This document shows, in pieces, positions 16,772 to 24,464 of a DNA stretch of 64,000 nucleotides. Location: NCBI GenBank assembly GCA_040880025.1, contig JBBDJD010000001.1, positions 124,001 through 188,000 of the forward strand, written 5' to 3'. Both the position numbers and the translations under genes were made by a program. Under the pieces are notes generated by a model. The model worked only from the letters and a program-made list of their open reading frames with translations, made no database searches and had not been told where the DNA came from. The DNA is from RCIO01 sp040880025 (lineage in GTDB: Bacteria; Pseudomonadota; Alphaproteobacteria; Rhizobiales; Rhizobiaceae). Each line of letters starts with the position of its first letter. Within the stretch, counting starts at the first letter, position 1.

Positions 16772-18328
16772 TTGAATTTCCATGTCGTTCGCGCCCCCGT
16801 TGCGGCGCTCGGTCTTGCAACGGCATTGTTTCTGGTTATCGCGGCAATATCCGCCACGTCATTGTGGCAGGGGTATCAGGACGCACTCAGCCGCGGCGAA
16901 CAGCGGGCGCTGACCGCGTCGCAGACCGTGGCGGCTCATTTCCAGTGGATGATAGAGGCGAGCAGGCAGGCTCTGCGGAGGCTCGACGATACGGTCGGTT
17001 TCCGGCCCGAATTGCTGACGGTTTCGCAACTTGGAGACATAGACGAGGCAATCAAGGGACTTCCGGCCAGCGTCGACGCGCGGATTTTCGATGCACGGGG
17101 CGGGGAACTGCTCTCCACAAGGCCGGACGCCGGCGAGCTGAAAATTTCCGATCGGGAATATTTTCAGTCGCTGCGCGACGGCGATGAATTTGTCATCTCC
17201 GCGCTGCTCGTCGACCGCGTAACCAAGCAACAGAGTTTCGTGGTGGCGAAACGGCTGGTCCGTGGCGGCGAATTCGCCGGGATCGCGGCAATCGTCGTGC
17301 CGACTGACCTGATTGTCACGTTCTGGGCTTCGCTTGGGCTGGGAGCCGATTCCGCAACCAGTGTCTTTCGCGACGACGGCTGGCTGGTAACGCGGTATCC
17401 CAGGCTCGAGGAGGTGGTAAATGCCGCCGACCAGGCGTTGTTCACCGTTCATCTCCAACGCAGTCCTAATGGTGCTTTCATAGCTCATTCGCTGATCGAC
17501 GATACCAGTCGCATCATCGGTTACCACCGTGTTCAGGGTGCTCCGCTGGTCGCGGTCGCCGCGATCGCCTACGACACCGCCCTGGCCGATTTCAGGGTCC
17601 GACTGCGCAGGCTGGCCCTGAGCCTGATCCCGGTCGTCATCGGGCTGTTCGGGTTTTCCTGGTGGGTTTCGCGTCTGCTGATATCGGATGCGAAACAGCG
17701 CGTGTCGCTTGAAAGTGCGCTCGAGCAAAACCGGTTGCTGTTTCGCGAAATCCATCACCGCGTGAAGAACAATCTGCAAACGGTCGCGTCGCTGGTCAGG
17801 CTTCAGTCATTGCCACAGGAAGCGAAGCGCGATCTTGCGAACCGGATCGCCGCGATGGCTGCCGTGCATGAACAGATCTACCGCTCCGGGCAGCTGGGAG
17901 AAATGGACCTCGGCACCTATCTGAACCGACTTATTCACGACATCGAGTTGGGCTTCGACCGCCCCGTTGCCGTGAAGTGCGATTTCGAGCCTGTCACGAT
18001 CCATGCGGAGCGCGCATCCGTGGTCGGTCTCATTGTGACGGAAGTCATCTCGAACTCATTGAAGCATGCTTTCCCGTCGGATCGTGAGGGCAAGATCAAC
18101 GTCACCTTGGCGCACGCCGACGACGATCGGATCAGACTGGAAGTCCGCGACAACGGCGTCGGATTTGATGCCGAGACGTCGAGCAGTGGCTTGGGCCACA
18201 AGCTGATCAAAAGCTTCACGCGACAGCTTGGGGGCGATTATACGCTGGGCGGTGACGGAGGATTGAATTTCGTCCTCGAATTTCCCGCCGACCCGGGAGA
18301 GGAAGAACTGGAAGCGCCAGCGGACTAG
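16772..18328 (+). CDS. Membrane sensor histidine kinase, HisKA_2/HWE-like class
   Basis: A TTG at 16772 is the best start: AGGGGGG lies 8 bases upstream and a signal-anchor helix (VAALGLATALFLVIAAIS) follows at once. The 518-residue product has a periplasmic double-Cache-type sensor region between two membrane helices (the second around residues 288-308, LIPVVIGLFGFSWWV), then FREIHHRVKNNLQ with the phospho-acceptor near His329, and an ATPase domain with VTEVISNSLKHAF (N box) and DNGVGFD (G1). This class often signals to unusual receivers, for instance the general stress PhyR-EcfG system of alphaproteobacteria. No response regulator is next to it, so it is an orphan kinase here. Confidence 0.88.
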   Translation: MNFHVVRAPVAALGLATALFLVIAAISATSLWQGYQDALSRGEQRALTASQTVAAHFQWMIEASRQALRRLDDTVGFRPELLTVSQLGDIDEAIKGLPASVDARIFDARGGELLSTRPDAGELKISDREYFQSLRDGDEFVISALLVDRVTKQQSFVVAKRLVRGGEFAGIAAIVVPTDLIVTFWASLGLGADSATSVFRDDGWLVTRYPRLEEVVNAADQALFTVHLQRSPNGAFIAHSLIDDTSRIIGYHRVQGAPLVAVAAIAYDTALADFRVRLRRLALSLIPVVIGLFGFSWWVSRLLISDAKQRVSLESALEQNRLLFREIHHRVKNNLQTVASLVRLQSLPQEAKRDLANRIAAMAAVHEQIYRSGQLGEMDLGTYLNRLIHDIELGFDRPVAVKCDFEPVTIHAERASVVGLIVTEVISNSLKHAFPSDREGKINVTLAHADDDRIRLEVRDNGVGFDAETSSSGLGHKLIKSFTRQLGGDYTLGGDGGLNFVLEFPADPGEEELEAPAD

Positions 18329-18350
18329 GCTGGCCGCGAAAGGTCCTGGG

Positions 18351-18467
18351 TGCCCGGAGCGCTTCATTCTGACAGCCGGCAAGCGCGGCGACCGCCTGCA
18401 AGCCTACACCTTGATCGAGGGATTGCCCGCAAAGGTGGTCATGGCCGATGCGGCCTACGATGCCGAG
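18351..18467 (+). pseudogene. IS5-family transposase fragment
   Basis: About 39 codons in frame with position 18360 read RFILTAGKRGDRLQAYTLIEG followed by LPAKVVMADAAYDAE when split into pieces. This is the central DDE-transposase region of IS5-type elements, including the second catalytic Asp in MADAAYDA. Similarity stops at about 18467, and no start, N-terminus, C-terminus or terminal repeats are visible. It is a degraded relic at the left end of the remnant-rich patch. The rest of the 18329-18637 gap shows no gene. Confidence 0.7.
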
Positions 18468-18637
18468 TCTTCGGCGTGGCATCTCTCCAGCTGCGAGTTA
18501 TCGCCGCCCTCAGAGGAATTTATTCCGTGTTTCCTGGCCGATGGCAAGCCGTGTAACCCTAGCTGACTCGACTCCTGCCGCGTCGGCAACTAACTTCTAG
18601 AACCTCCTAAGACTTGTTCAAAACGAGGGGCAAGCAG

Positions 18638-18808
18638 ATGGACGAACTGGAACTGACATGCCCTCATTGCGGGCGGATCAACAGAATATTCGCCGAAGGC
18701 CTACGAGGGACGGAGCGTATAGGCTGTTCCCATTGCCGCGAGGAACTGAGACGAATTGAGCAGCTAAAGACCCCGGTCCAACAGAACACCGAACGGAAAG
18801 CGGGTTAG
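18638..18808 (+). CDS. Small zinc-ribbon protein (56 residues)
   Basis: The ATG at 18638 follows GAGGGG at 18625-18630. The 56-residue product has two CxxC knuckles, CPHC and CSHC, 19 residues apart, preceded by an acidic start (MDELEL). The pair should bind one zinc ion and form a ribbon. The C-terminus is polar (QNTERKAG). Function unknown; such miniature zinc ribbons often contact nucleic acid or a partner protein. Another protein of the same general design lies at 20819. It sits between the transposase fragment and the att-like repeat. Confidence 0.65.
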   Translation: MDELELTCPHCGRINRIFAEGLRGTERIGCSHCREELRRIEQLKTPVQQNTERKAG

Positions 18809-19126
18809 AGACGCTGGCTCCACGCCCCTTGTATCAACAAGCCGGCACACCATATAGGTGCAAGCAACCGCCAGACAGTGCGAAGCGTCCTTTCAGATAG
18901 AAGGCGAGGTTTCCTGAACAGCGGCAGCATTTGACCTGATTGACGGCATGGCGACCACGAAGGTACCGGCGCCAAGCAAATGTCTCAGGAACGAAGGAAG
19001 CGGGCTTTCAAGCCCGCTTTTTTGTTGGTGAAAAGCCCGCCAACGTGGCGGGGCGGGCAATGCGATCAGGACGCACGTTGCGCCAGAAAGGATTTTAACC
19101 ACTAAACTATTGTTTTCATTGGTATA
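18809..19126. other. 318-bp non-coding stretch with an orphan terminator
   Basis: No coding frame here has convincing family similarity. The only clear element is the strong terminator at 18998-19023. The 60 bases before the terminator include GAAGG and TCTCAGGAACGAAGGA, faintly like the 3' part of a glycine aptamer, but the matching 5' half is missing. Confidence 0.5.
18998..19023 (+). terminator. Strong intrinsic terminator
   Basis: AAGCGGGCTT (18998-19007) and AAGCCCGCTT (19010-19019) are perfect 10-base arms around a 2-base loop, followed by a T-run to 19023. It is 189 bp after the small zinc-ribbon gene, which it may serve, or it ends an unrecognised small RNA. Confidence 0.85.
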
Positions 19127-19142
19127 ATGGCGGAGAGGGTGG
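19127..19142 (+). repeat. att-like direct repeat of the tRNA-Ser 3' end (distal copy)
   Basis: ATGGCGGAGAGGGTGG is identical, in the same orientation, to 23019-23034, which is the 3' terminal part of the tRNA-Ser gene on the minus strand. Copies of a tRNA 3' end at the far edge of foreign DNA are the usual trace of integration into that tRNA. The 3.9 kb between them is rich in broken and accessory genes. Confidence 0.6.
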
Positions 19143-19510
19143 CAGCCACGCGCCAACCCCATTTAGTCACATTCAGTCGCCAATCGCGCGGTGAGCGTGC
19201 ATCCATTAACATGGCAGCAGTCTTAGAAAACTCTAATGATAGTGGGGAACCACCTGTCCGGGATCAGCGCGACGCGGATGCTGTTCTGGACGCCGGATGG
19301 GACCAGGACGATCTCGCTCTTGCCGTGGCCATCTGTGCCCTGTTCAACTTCATGAATCGCATGGTTCATGGTTTGGGCATCGAGGAGGACCCGGAGTACA
19401 CGCTGGGAGCCGGCGCGCGACTGAAAGAGCGAGGCTATTCCGGATCGAGCCAACTCTCGAAAGAGCAGCGAGACGCATACACGAGCCCGACTGATTGGGC
19501 CCACGAGTAG
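19127..19510 (+). pseudogene. Truncated AhpD-like (carboxymuconolactone decarboxylase family) protein, C-terminal part
   Basis: Residues from about 48 onward read DADAVLDAGWDQDDLALAVA and then ALFNFMNRMVHGLGI, followed by ARLKERGYSGSS: the C-terminal half of the AhpD-like peroxidase-related family. The redox Cys-x-x-Cys region that normally precedes this is absent, and the first 45 residues show no family similarity. The open frame even takes its ATG from the att-like repeat at 19127, suggesting the gene was cut by recombination there. The 127-residue product, if made, should lack peroxidase activity. Confidence 0.7.
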
Positions 19511-19565
19511 GTCGAGCTGAACGTGTGCCGCCCTTCGAACAGTCCAGCCAAATTTTGGCATACAC

Positions 19566-20366
19566 TCAGCTCGGCAAAGGCGCCCGGGTGCGCGATGCGC
19601 CGAAGCGGGTCGAAGAATGCACGAGCACGAAATAGAGCGCGAACAGACCGCTCAGCGCCACCACAGTCGTATAGATGGTAAGGCTCGTACGCATAGCGGG
19701 GTTCACTCCTGAAAAGTGTTGCGCGAAGGGTATGATCAGTACCACGTCGTAGGCAATGAAGCCGATCAGCTGCCCGCAGGCATTGCCCCAGACGGGATAG
19801 AGAAGCCCGTAGACGAAGTAGGCCATCGCGCCGAGGAAGATGAAGCCGTAGATGGCCGCGTTTTCCGCGCCTAAAGGCCACGGGAACGTGTTGGGCTGCA
19901 GGGTGATGAGCAGGCCGGCGACCACCGCAAGCAGGGAGGCGAAAACGCCGAAAGCGATGCGCACTGCAAATGGTGTTGGACGCTGGTCCCGGAACGGTAC
20001 GGCCCTGCCATAACGAAACAGGCCGACACACAACAGGAAGAGGGCTGCCGTTACGACGGCGATCAGCAACATGCCGAAATTGTGGGTGGTGCCATAGAAG
20101 TAGAGGCCGGTCGTCGCGACCCCGAAGTTCACAACCATCAGGTCCAGTGCGCCTGCCGCCAGCGCGCGCCTCTCGTTGGCGAGTGCAATCCAGATGGCTG
20201 GGCAGCCGATCGCTGCCAGAATGGACGAGATGAAGATATGAGAGAGTCGGCTCGACTGAACCGGCCAGAGCGATGTCGCCCACCAGGCCTGTACGTAGAA
20301 TCCGAAAGCGAACAGAAGTACGACAATGCCGACTGCGAATAGCCCAATGCGGAAGGTTCGTGTCAT
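19566..20366 (-). CDS. Multi-pass membrane protein of unknown function
   Basis: The ATG at 20366 follows GGAGGT. The 266-residue product is almost wholly hydrophobic, with about seven membrane helices: residues 5-25 (FRIGLFAVGIVVLLFAFGF), 40-60, 67-85, 93-115, 130-150, 165-190 and 220-245. The loops contain WPVQSSRLSHIF and PVWGNACGQLIG. I recognise no family and no catalytic or transport motif. It lies inside the tRNA-Ser-bounded patch, opposite in direction to its neighbours and with its own ribosome site, and seems intact. Confidence 0.7.
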   Translation of the reverse strand: MTRTFRIGLFAVGIVVLLFAFGFYVQAWWATSLWPVQSSRLSHIFISSILAAIGCPAIWIALANERRALAAGALDLMVVNFGVATTGLYFYGTTHNFGMLLIAVVTAALFLLCVGLFRYGRAVPFRDQRPTPFAVRIAFGVFASLLAVVAGLLITLQPNTFPWPLGAENAAIYGFIFLGAMAYFVYGLLYPVWGNACGQLIGFIAYDVVLIIPFAQHFSGVNPAMRTSLTIYTTVVALSGLFALYFVLVHSSTRFGASRTRAPLPS

Positions 20367-20818
20367 GGGTACCTCCAGAAAAACCTGCTGATGAGGTCGA
20401 TCGGCGCTTGGCAGTCCCGGGACCGGAGAATCGAGCTCTTCCAGAGCGGGTTTGCGGGCCACCCTGACACAAGAGCTGAGACGAAGGTATCAGGTTCGGG
20501 TAAAGCCGGCACACACAATCGCTCGGGGTCGCTCTTCTTACGTTGATGAGCTGAAGTCGCACCCCGTAGCATAGATCATTGGGACCGGGTGCTGTCCGGA
20601 TTAACTTGCCGATCACCGCTGCTTTTTTCCCGGGCATCAGCGTGGCGCGCTACAAATCGCACCAGATGTAACCATGGCTCGGCTGCATTAAGTGGGCGCC
20701 GCGGGCCGCCCGTCGGATGTGTCCCTCAACGACCGCGCCGATCTCCTACTACAGAGAGGCTATTCGACCCAGACTTGCGACCGGATTTCCCGTGTTCTAG
20801 AAATGGGGAATGGGCAAA
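20367..20818. other. 452-bp stretch without a recognisable gene
   Basis: Several frames are open for 60-90 codons, but none starts with a ribosome site or shows a familiar motif. The stretch separates the leftward membrane protein from the rightward zinc-ribbon gene and so should hold promoters for both; I could not pick out convincing -35/-10 boxes. Confidence 0.5.
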
Positions 20819-21019
20819 ATGCTGGACGATAAGCTGGACTGTAAACGCTGCGGGATGATCGCACTCGAAATTCCCGACGGCGCCACCGACGATACGCCGA
20901 TCCACTGCAGCAGTTGCGGTGACTTCATGGGCACGTGGGGCGCGCTTCAGGACAATTTCTACGCTCAGGCGGGGAAGGGCGTCTTCGACCTTCACGATGG
21001 GAATATCGAAGAGCACTGA
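20819..21019 (+). CDS. Small zinc-ribbon protein (66 residues)
   Basis: The ATG at 20819 lies 10 bases after GGGGA; an ATG at 20810 in frame is also possible. The product carries CKRC near the N-terminus and CSSC about 20 residues later, a single zinc-ribbon site, with an acidic, aromatic-rich tail (GTWGALQDNFYAQAGKGVFDLHDG). It resembles the protein at 18638 in design but not in sequence outside the knuckles. Role unknown; it belongs to the accessory patch next to tRNA-Ser. Confidence 0.65.
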   Translation: MLDDKLDCKRCGMIALEIPDGATDDTPIHCSSCGDFMGTWGALQDNFYAQAGKGVFDLHDGNIEEH

Positions 21020-21081
21020 CCTTCAAACGAAAAGGCCGGGTGAAGCCTGTGCTCACTATGGGCGTCAGCGGCGGCCTCGCC

Positions 21082-21231
21082 TCAATTCGCTTCGCCCGTC
21101 TCCACGTTATCGGCAGGCCGGCGGTTGTCTTCGCGCGCCGCGGCTTTCTCGGCCAGCTTTTCGGCCTTCTTGGAAGCCTTGGCGTGTTCCCGCTGTTGGC
21201 GTTCGAAATCGTAGTTCGGCTTTTTGGGCAT
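21082..21231 (-). CDS. Small lysine/alanine-rich helical protein (49 residues)
   Basis: The ATG at 21231 follows AGGAGA. The 49-residue product begins MPKKPNYDFERQQREHAK and continues as one charged helix (KASKKAEKLAEKAAAREDN). Short proteins with this MPKKPNYDFERRxRE start are familiar from rhizobial genomes as conserved hypotheticals. The helix could bind nucleic acid or a ribosome-associated partner; nothing in the sequence proves it. Intact and with a proper ribosome site, unlike several of its neighbours. Confidence 0.65.
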   Translation of the reverse strand: MPKKPNYDFERQQREHAKASKKAEKLAEKAAAREDNRRPADNVETGEAN

Positions 21232-21310
21232 CAAGGTCTCCTGAATGATTACCTTGGTACGGTACGCGGGAACGGATGCCAACCCCATGCGGGGCTCTCC
21301 GGCGCCTCCG

Positions 21311-21514
21311 CTTCGGCGACTTGGCTGGGCACTGCTGGAGTGGCTGATCCAGTTCGCGGCTGCCGAGGGGATCGCCGTATCGCAGGCTTCGTATCACTTG
21401 CCAACAAGAAGATGCTCGCCATGTGCCGCGAGCTCGGATTCCGCGTTAAGCCGCACCCAAAAGAGAAGAAGGTCTGAAAACGTGACGCTCGATCCGCGCA
21501 AATACGCCGGGTGA
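21311..21514 (+). pseudogene. GNAT acetyltransferase C-terminal fragment with two frameshifts
   Basis: LGWALLEWLIQFAAAEGI is read in one frame, then RRIAGFVSLANKKMLAMCREL and GFRVKPHPKEKKV in a second frame, then NVTLDPRKYAG back in the first. Joined, these give a typical GNAT acetyl-CoA-binding and C-terminal region (LL..L...A...G..RI.G.V...NK.ML..CRELGF). The switch points are near 21366 and 21474. The N-terminal part and a start codon are missing, so this is a decayed gene; two compensating base-call errors would be the alternative for the shifts but not for the truncation. Confidence 0.7.
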
Positions 21515-21656
21515 TGCGCAGCCTCCAGGCGCGGGTCGGCTCATGGGCAAAAAGGTTGGAACGGCGATTAAAACGGCCGGAACGGGATCGATAGGAAGAC
21601 AGGTGCGGGTGGCGGGTCCACGCGTTCTACGGTCGCTTTGCCGCGCGTTGATCATA

Positions 21657-21684
21657 TTGATCGTTGCTCGTTCGCGGTGATAAT
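21657..21684 (+). promoter_or_regulatory. Putative sigma70-type promoter of the cold-shock gene
   Basis: TTGATC (21657-21662) and GATAAT (21679-21684) are separated by 16 bases and lie 31 bp before the ATG at 21715. The -10 box is close to consensus. A transcript from here would have a leader of about 25 bases. Confidence 0.4.
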
Positions 21685-21714
21685 GGCCTCTTTTCTACAG
21701 GGGTTAGTGTTGGA

Positions 21715-22335
21715 ATGGGCAGATATCGAGATCATCGTCCGCGGCGCCAGGGCTTCGAAAGCGACAACGATCATGAGGATTCGGAACGGAACTATTTCGA
21801 GCGGAGACCGGAACCGTCTCCACCTCCGTCGTCGGCCCCGGCCTCTTCCCCGCGTGATGCCGAGGTTCTCTGGTTCAACGCCGAGAAGGGTTTTGGATTC
21901 CTGCGCCTGAGCGACGGCTCGGAGGCCTTCCTGCACGTGTCGAAGTTGCAGGCTGCGGGACACGATTCTCTTTCTGAAGGGGCGCATCTCAAAGTTCGGA
22001 CCGAAAATGGCCAGAAGGGGCCACAGGTGGTGGAAATCGTATCCGTAAGCCTGGGAAACGGCCAAGCTACACCCGAGCCTGCAGCGCGACAGGCTTCAGA
22101 CCCGGCCTCCGCACCGGATCAACAGCAACTGGAAGGCGCTGGCGTCGTGAAGCGATACGATGCGGAGAAGGGCTTCGGCTTTGTCGCGCTGGAAAGCGGC
22201 GGCAAGGACGTCTTTGTTCACGCCACCGCTTTGGCGCGCAGCGGACTCACGACCCTTGAGGCCGGACAGCGTGTGATCGTCAGCTACATCCATGCCCCGA
22301 AAGGGCTTGAGGCTCGATCGATCCAGCTTCGGTAG
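21715..22335 (+). CDS. Two-domain cold-shock (CSD) protein
   Basis: The 206-residue protein begins MGRYRDHRPRRQGFESD, a charged flexible region of about 50 residues, then has two cold-shock domains: one at about 50-108 with the RNP-1-like GFGFLRL and a degenerate RNP-2 (AFLHVS), one at about 142-206 with GFGFVAL and DVFVHAT. A Pro/Ala/Gln linker joins them. Tandem CSD proteins of this form are common in rhizobia and bind single-stranded RNA or DNA. It is the best-preserved gene of the patch and may be core rather than foreign. A promoter candidate is 30 bp upstream. Confidence 0.88.
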   Translation: MGRYRDHRPRRQGFESDNDHEDSERNYFERRPEPSPPPSSAPASSPRDAEVLWFNAEKGFGFLRLSDGSEAFLHVSKLQAAGHDSLSEGAHLKVRTENGQKGPQVVEIVSVSLGNGQATPEPAARQASDPASAPDQQQLEGAGVVKRYDAEKGFGFVALESGGKDVFVHATALARSGLTTLEAGQRVIVSYIHAPKGLEARSIQLR

Positions 22336-22340
22336 AAGCG

Positions 22341-22502
22341 GGTTACGTGTCGCACGTGCTGGCTCTGACCCTGCTCGCCCCGGAGTTGATCGAGGCGATC
22401 CTCGACGGCACCCAGCCGGCCACAATGCAGTTGCAGCCGCTTATGCGAGGGTTCCCGGTGGAGTGGAAATATCGGGAACACCGGTTCCCGGCCTCAAGCT
22501 GA
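22341..22502 (+). pseudogene. Serine site-specific recombinase C-terminal remnant
   Basis: Directly after the cold-shock gene, one frame reads YVSHVLALTLLAPELIEAI, then LDGTQPATMQLQPLMRGFPVEW, to a stop at 22500. This is the end of large serine recombinases found in alphaproteobacterial prophages and islands (R..V.R...LAP...EAIL.G.QP..L....L....P..W). The catalytic serine domain is absent. It marks a former mobile element inside the tRNA-Ser-bounded patch. Confidence 0.65.
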
Positions 22503-23018
22503 TTTCCATCAGTCAAAAGGCGAACGGCAGCTTTGCGCCCCCATGTCAGGCATAATCATCAGTTTTAGCGCCTCTTGAAAGCGGACAAGGCGGCGAGCAT
22601 GGTCGCGCGAAGCCTGACGTTCAGGCTGTGGAAGATTCCTTGTTCAGCAACAACGAATGCGTAGTCTCGCTCAAGGGGACTGCAACCTCTATCCGATCAC
22701 GTTGCCGAGCAAATCCTCCAGGAGATCCTCCTTCGCTTCGAGCCCTGCACTAATTCGCAGAAGCGGCTTTTGAGCGTAGCTTCGGTCCAGCGACCGTTCG
22801 CCGTCCCCAGATCTGTCAAGAGCAGAATGAGATCAACGAAAAGCAGCGTGCCGCGAGAGGGGTCGCCGGAGCCAGTGAACATGGAGGCGTGGCCGCAGCT
22901 TGGTTCCGAGGGGCGCGGGGCTAGTTGGCGGCCGAAGCCACTTTGTTGGTAGGTTTTTAGGGAGGTCTATCGCTGGTGCCTGCGCAAGTGATTGAAAATA
23001 TTGTCATATAGCACTGAT
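22503..23018. other. 516-bp stretch without a recognisable gene
   Basis: Between the recombinase remnant and tRNA-Ser no frame shows a ribosome site plus familiar motifs. A 61-codon minus-strand frame at 22697-22882 is open but has no recognisable content. This is probably decayed foreign DNA. Confidence 0.5.
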
Positions 23019-23109
<91 letters not shown>

Positions 23110-23306
23110 TGGCACCCCAACGCACTGCCCAGCGACGTTCTCTGCGAACCGGGCAGGGGCGTTGATGACGACCATGATCTGACGCCACTCCTCTAGTGCG
23201 CGCCACAAAGACGTGTCAACAAACCTCCAAACGATCGCACAGGCGACGTATGAGACCGGGCTGGCGCGCAGATGCGGCGCGACAGACAGATGGGAGGGGG
23301 AAATCG

Positions 23307-24464
23307 ATGCGGCCACTCGACGGTGTTCTCGTCGTGTCGCTGGAACAGGCGATCGCGGCGCCTTATTGCACGCGGCTTCTGGCCGATCAGGGCGCGCGGG
23401 TCATTAAGGTCGAGCGGCCGGACGGCGGCGATTTCGCGCGCAGCTACGACACCCGCGCGCGCGGCCTTTCAAGCCATTTCGTCTGGACCAACCGTTCCAA
23501 GGAAAGTCTGACACTGGACCTCAAGGAGGAGAGGGCGGTTGGGGCGCTCAAGGCCATTCTCCGCCAGGCCGACATCTTCGTCCAGAACCTTGCCCCGGGC
23601 GCCGCGGACCGCCTTGGCCTTGCCGGCGACGAATTGCGTCTCCCCAATCCGAAACTGATCACCTGCACGATCACCGGCTACGGCAAGGGCGGCCCGGACG
23701 AGATGCGGAAGGCGTATGACCTTCTGGTGCAGGCCGAGGCCGGCTTTCTCTCCGTAACCGGCCTGCCGGAGACGATGGCGAAGGCCGGTATATCAATCGT
23801 CGACATCGCGGCCGGGGTCTCTGCCTATCAGGCCATTCTCGCGGCGCTCCTGATGCGCGCCAGGACGGGGCGGGGCGACCACCTGGAAATCTCCATGCTC
23901 GAAGCGATGGCCGAGTGGATGGGGTTTCCGATGTATTACGCCATGGACGGACAAACCCCGCCGGAACGCAACGGCGCGCGACACGCCACCATCTGCCCCT
24001 ACGGTCCGTATGAGACCGGCGACGGCACCATCTTCCTCGGTATCCAGAACGAGCGGGAATGGCGGTTTTTTGCGGCCGATGTGCTTGGAAAGCCGGAACT
24101 TGCCGGCGATCCCCGCTTCAACAGTGGCGAACTGCGCACCACAAACCGCGATTTGCTGGAGCCGATCATCGCCGATGCGCTGAAGAAGCTCTCGACCGAA
24201 CAGGCGCGCGCCAGTCTCGACGCAGCGGGGATCGGAACCGCCCGGGTCAACGACATGGCAGGCCTTTGGAACCATCCGCAGCTTGAAGCGCGAGGCCGCT
24301 GGCGCGAATTCGGTTCACCGGCGGGGCCGTTGCCGGGCTTGTCGCCAATTACCGGCGACGGCTGGGAACCGAAGCTGGCCCCGGTGCCGGCGCTCGGCGA
24401 ACACACGGATGCGATCCTTGCCGAGTTCGGCGTATCCGAGCTGCTGCATGAGGAGCGGAGCTGA
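23307..24464 (+). CDS. CaiB/BaiF-family (family III) CoA-transferase
   Basis: The ATG at 23307 follows a strong GGGAGGGGG. The 385-residue enzyme has the family III pattern: MRPLDGVLVVSLEQAIAAPYCTRLLADQGA start, VIKVERPDGGDFAR, the NRSKESLTLDLK element, and the catalytic Asp in KAYDLLVQAEAG near residue 140. It moves CoA between carboxylic acids without free CoA. It overlaps the acyl-CoA dehydrogenase by one base pair of stop/start (TGATG), so the two form an operon acting on the same CoA thioester. The acid is unknown; mesaconate-, itaconate- or branched-acid-type substrates are typical for such pairs. Confidence 0.9.
   Translation: MRPLDGVLVVSLEQAIAAPYCTRLLADQGARVIKVERPDGGDFARSYDTRARGLSSHFVWTNRSKESLTLDLKEERAVGALKAILRQADIFVQNLAPGAADRLGLAGDELRLPNPKLITCTITGYGKGGPDEMRKAYDLLVQAEAGFLSVTGLPETMAKAGISIVDIAAGVSAYQAILAALLMRARTGRGDHLEISMLEAMAEWMGFPMYYAMDGQTPPERNGARHATICPYGPYETGDGTIFLGIQNEREWRFFAADVLGKPELAGDPRFNSGELRTTNRDLLEPIIADALKKLSTEQARASLDAAGIGTARVNDMAGLWNHPQLEARGRWREFGSPAGPLPGLSPITGDGWEPKLAPVPALGEHTDAILAEFGVSELLHEERS

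Noticed and set aside
18958..18997. Glycine-riboswitch-like motifs (GAAGG, GCAA, TCTCAGGAACGAAGGA) before the terminator
   Set aside because: The 5' half of the aptamer and the pairing P1 strand are not there, and no glycine-related gene follows. The likeness is probably chance; a covariance search would settle it.
19091..19112. Minus-strand TAGTTTAGTGGTTA resembling a tRNA D-arm next to the att copy
   Set aside because: No anticodon stem, T arm or acceptor stem can be built around it.
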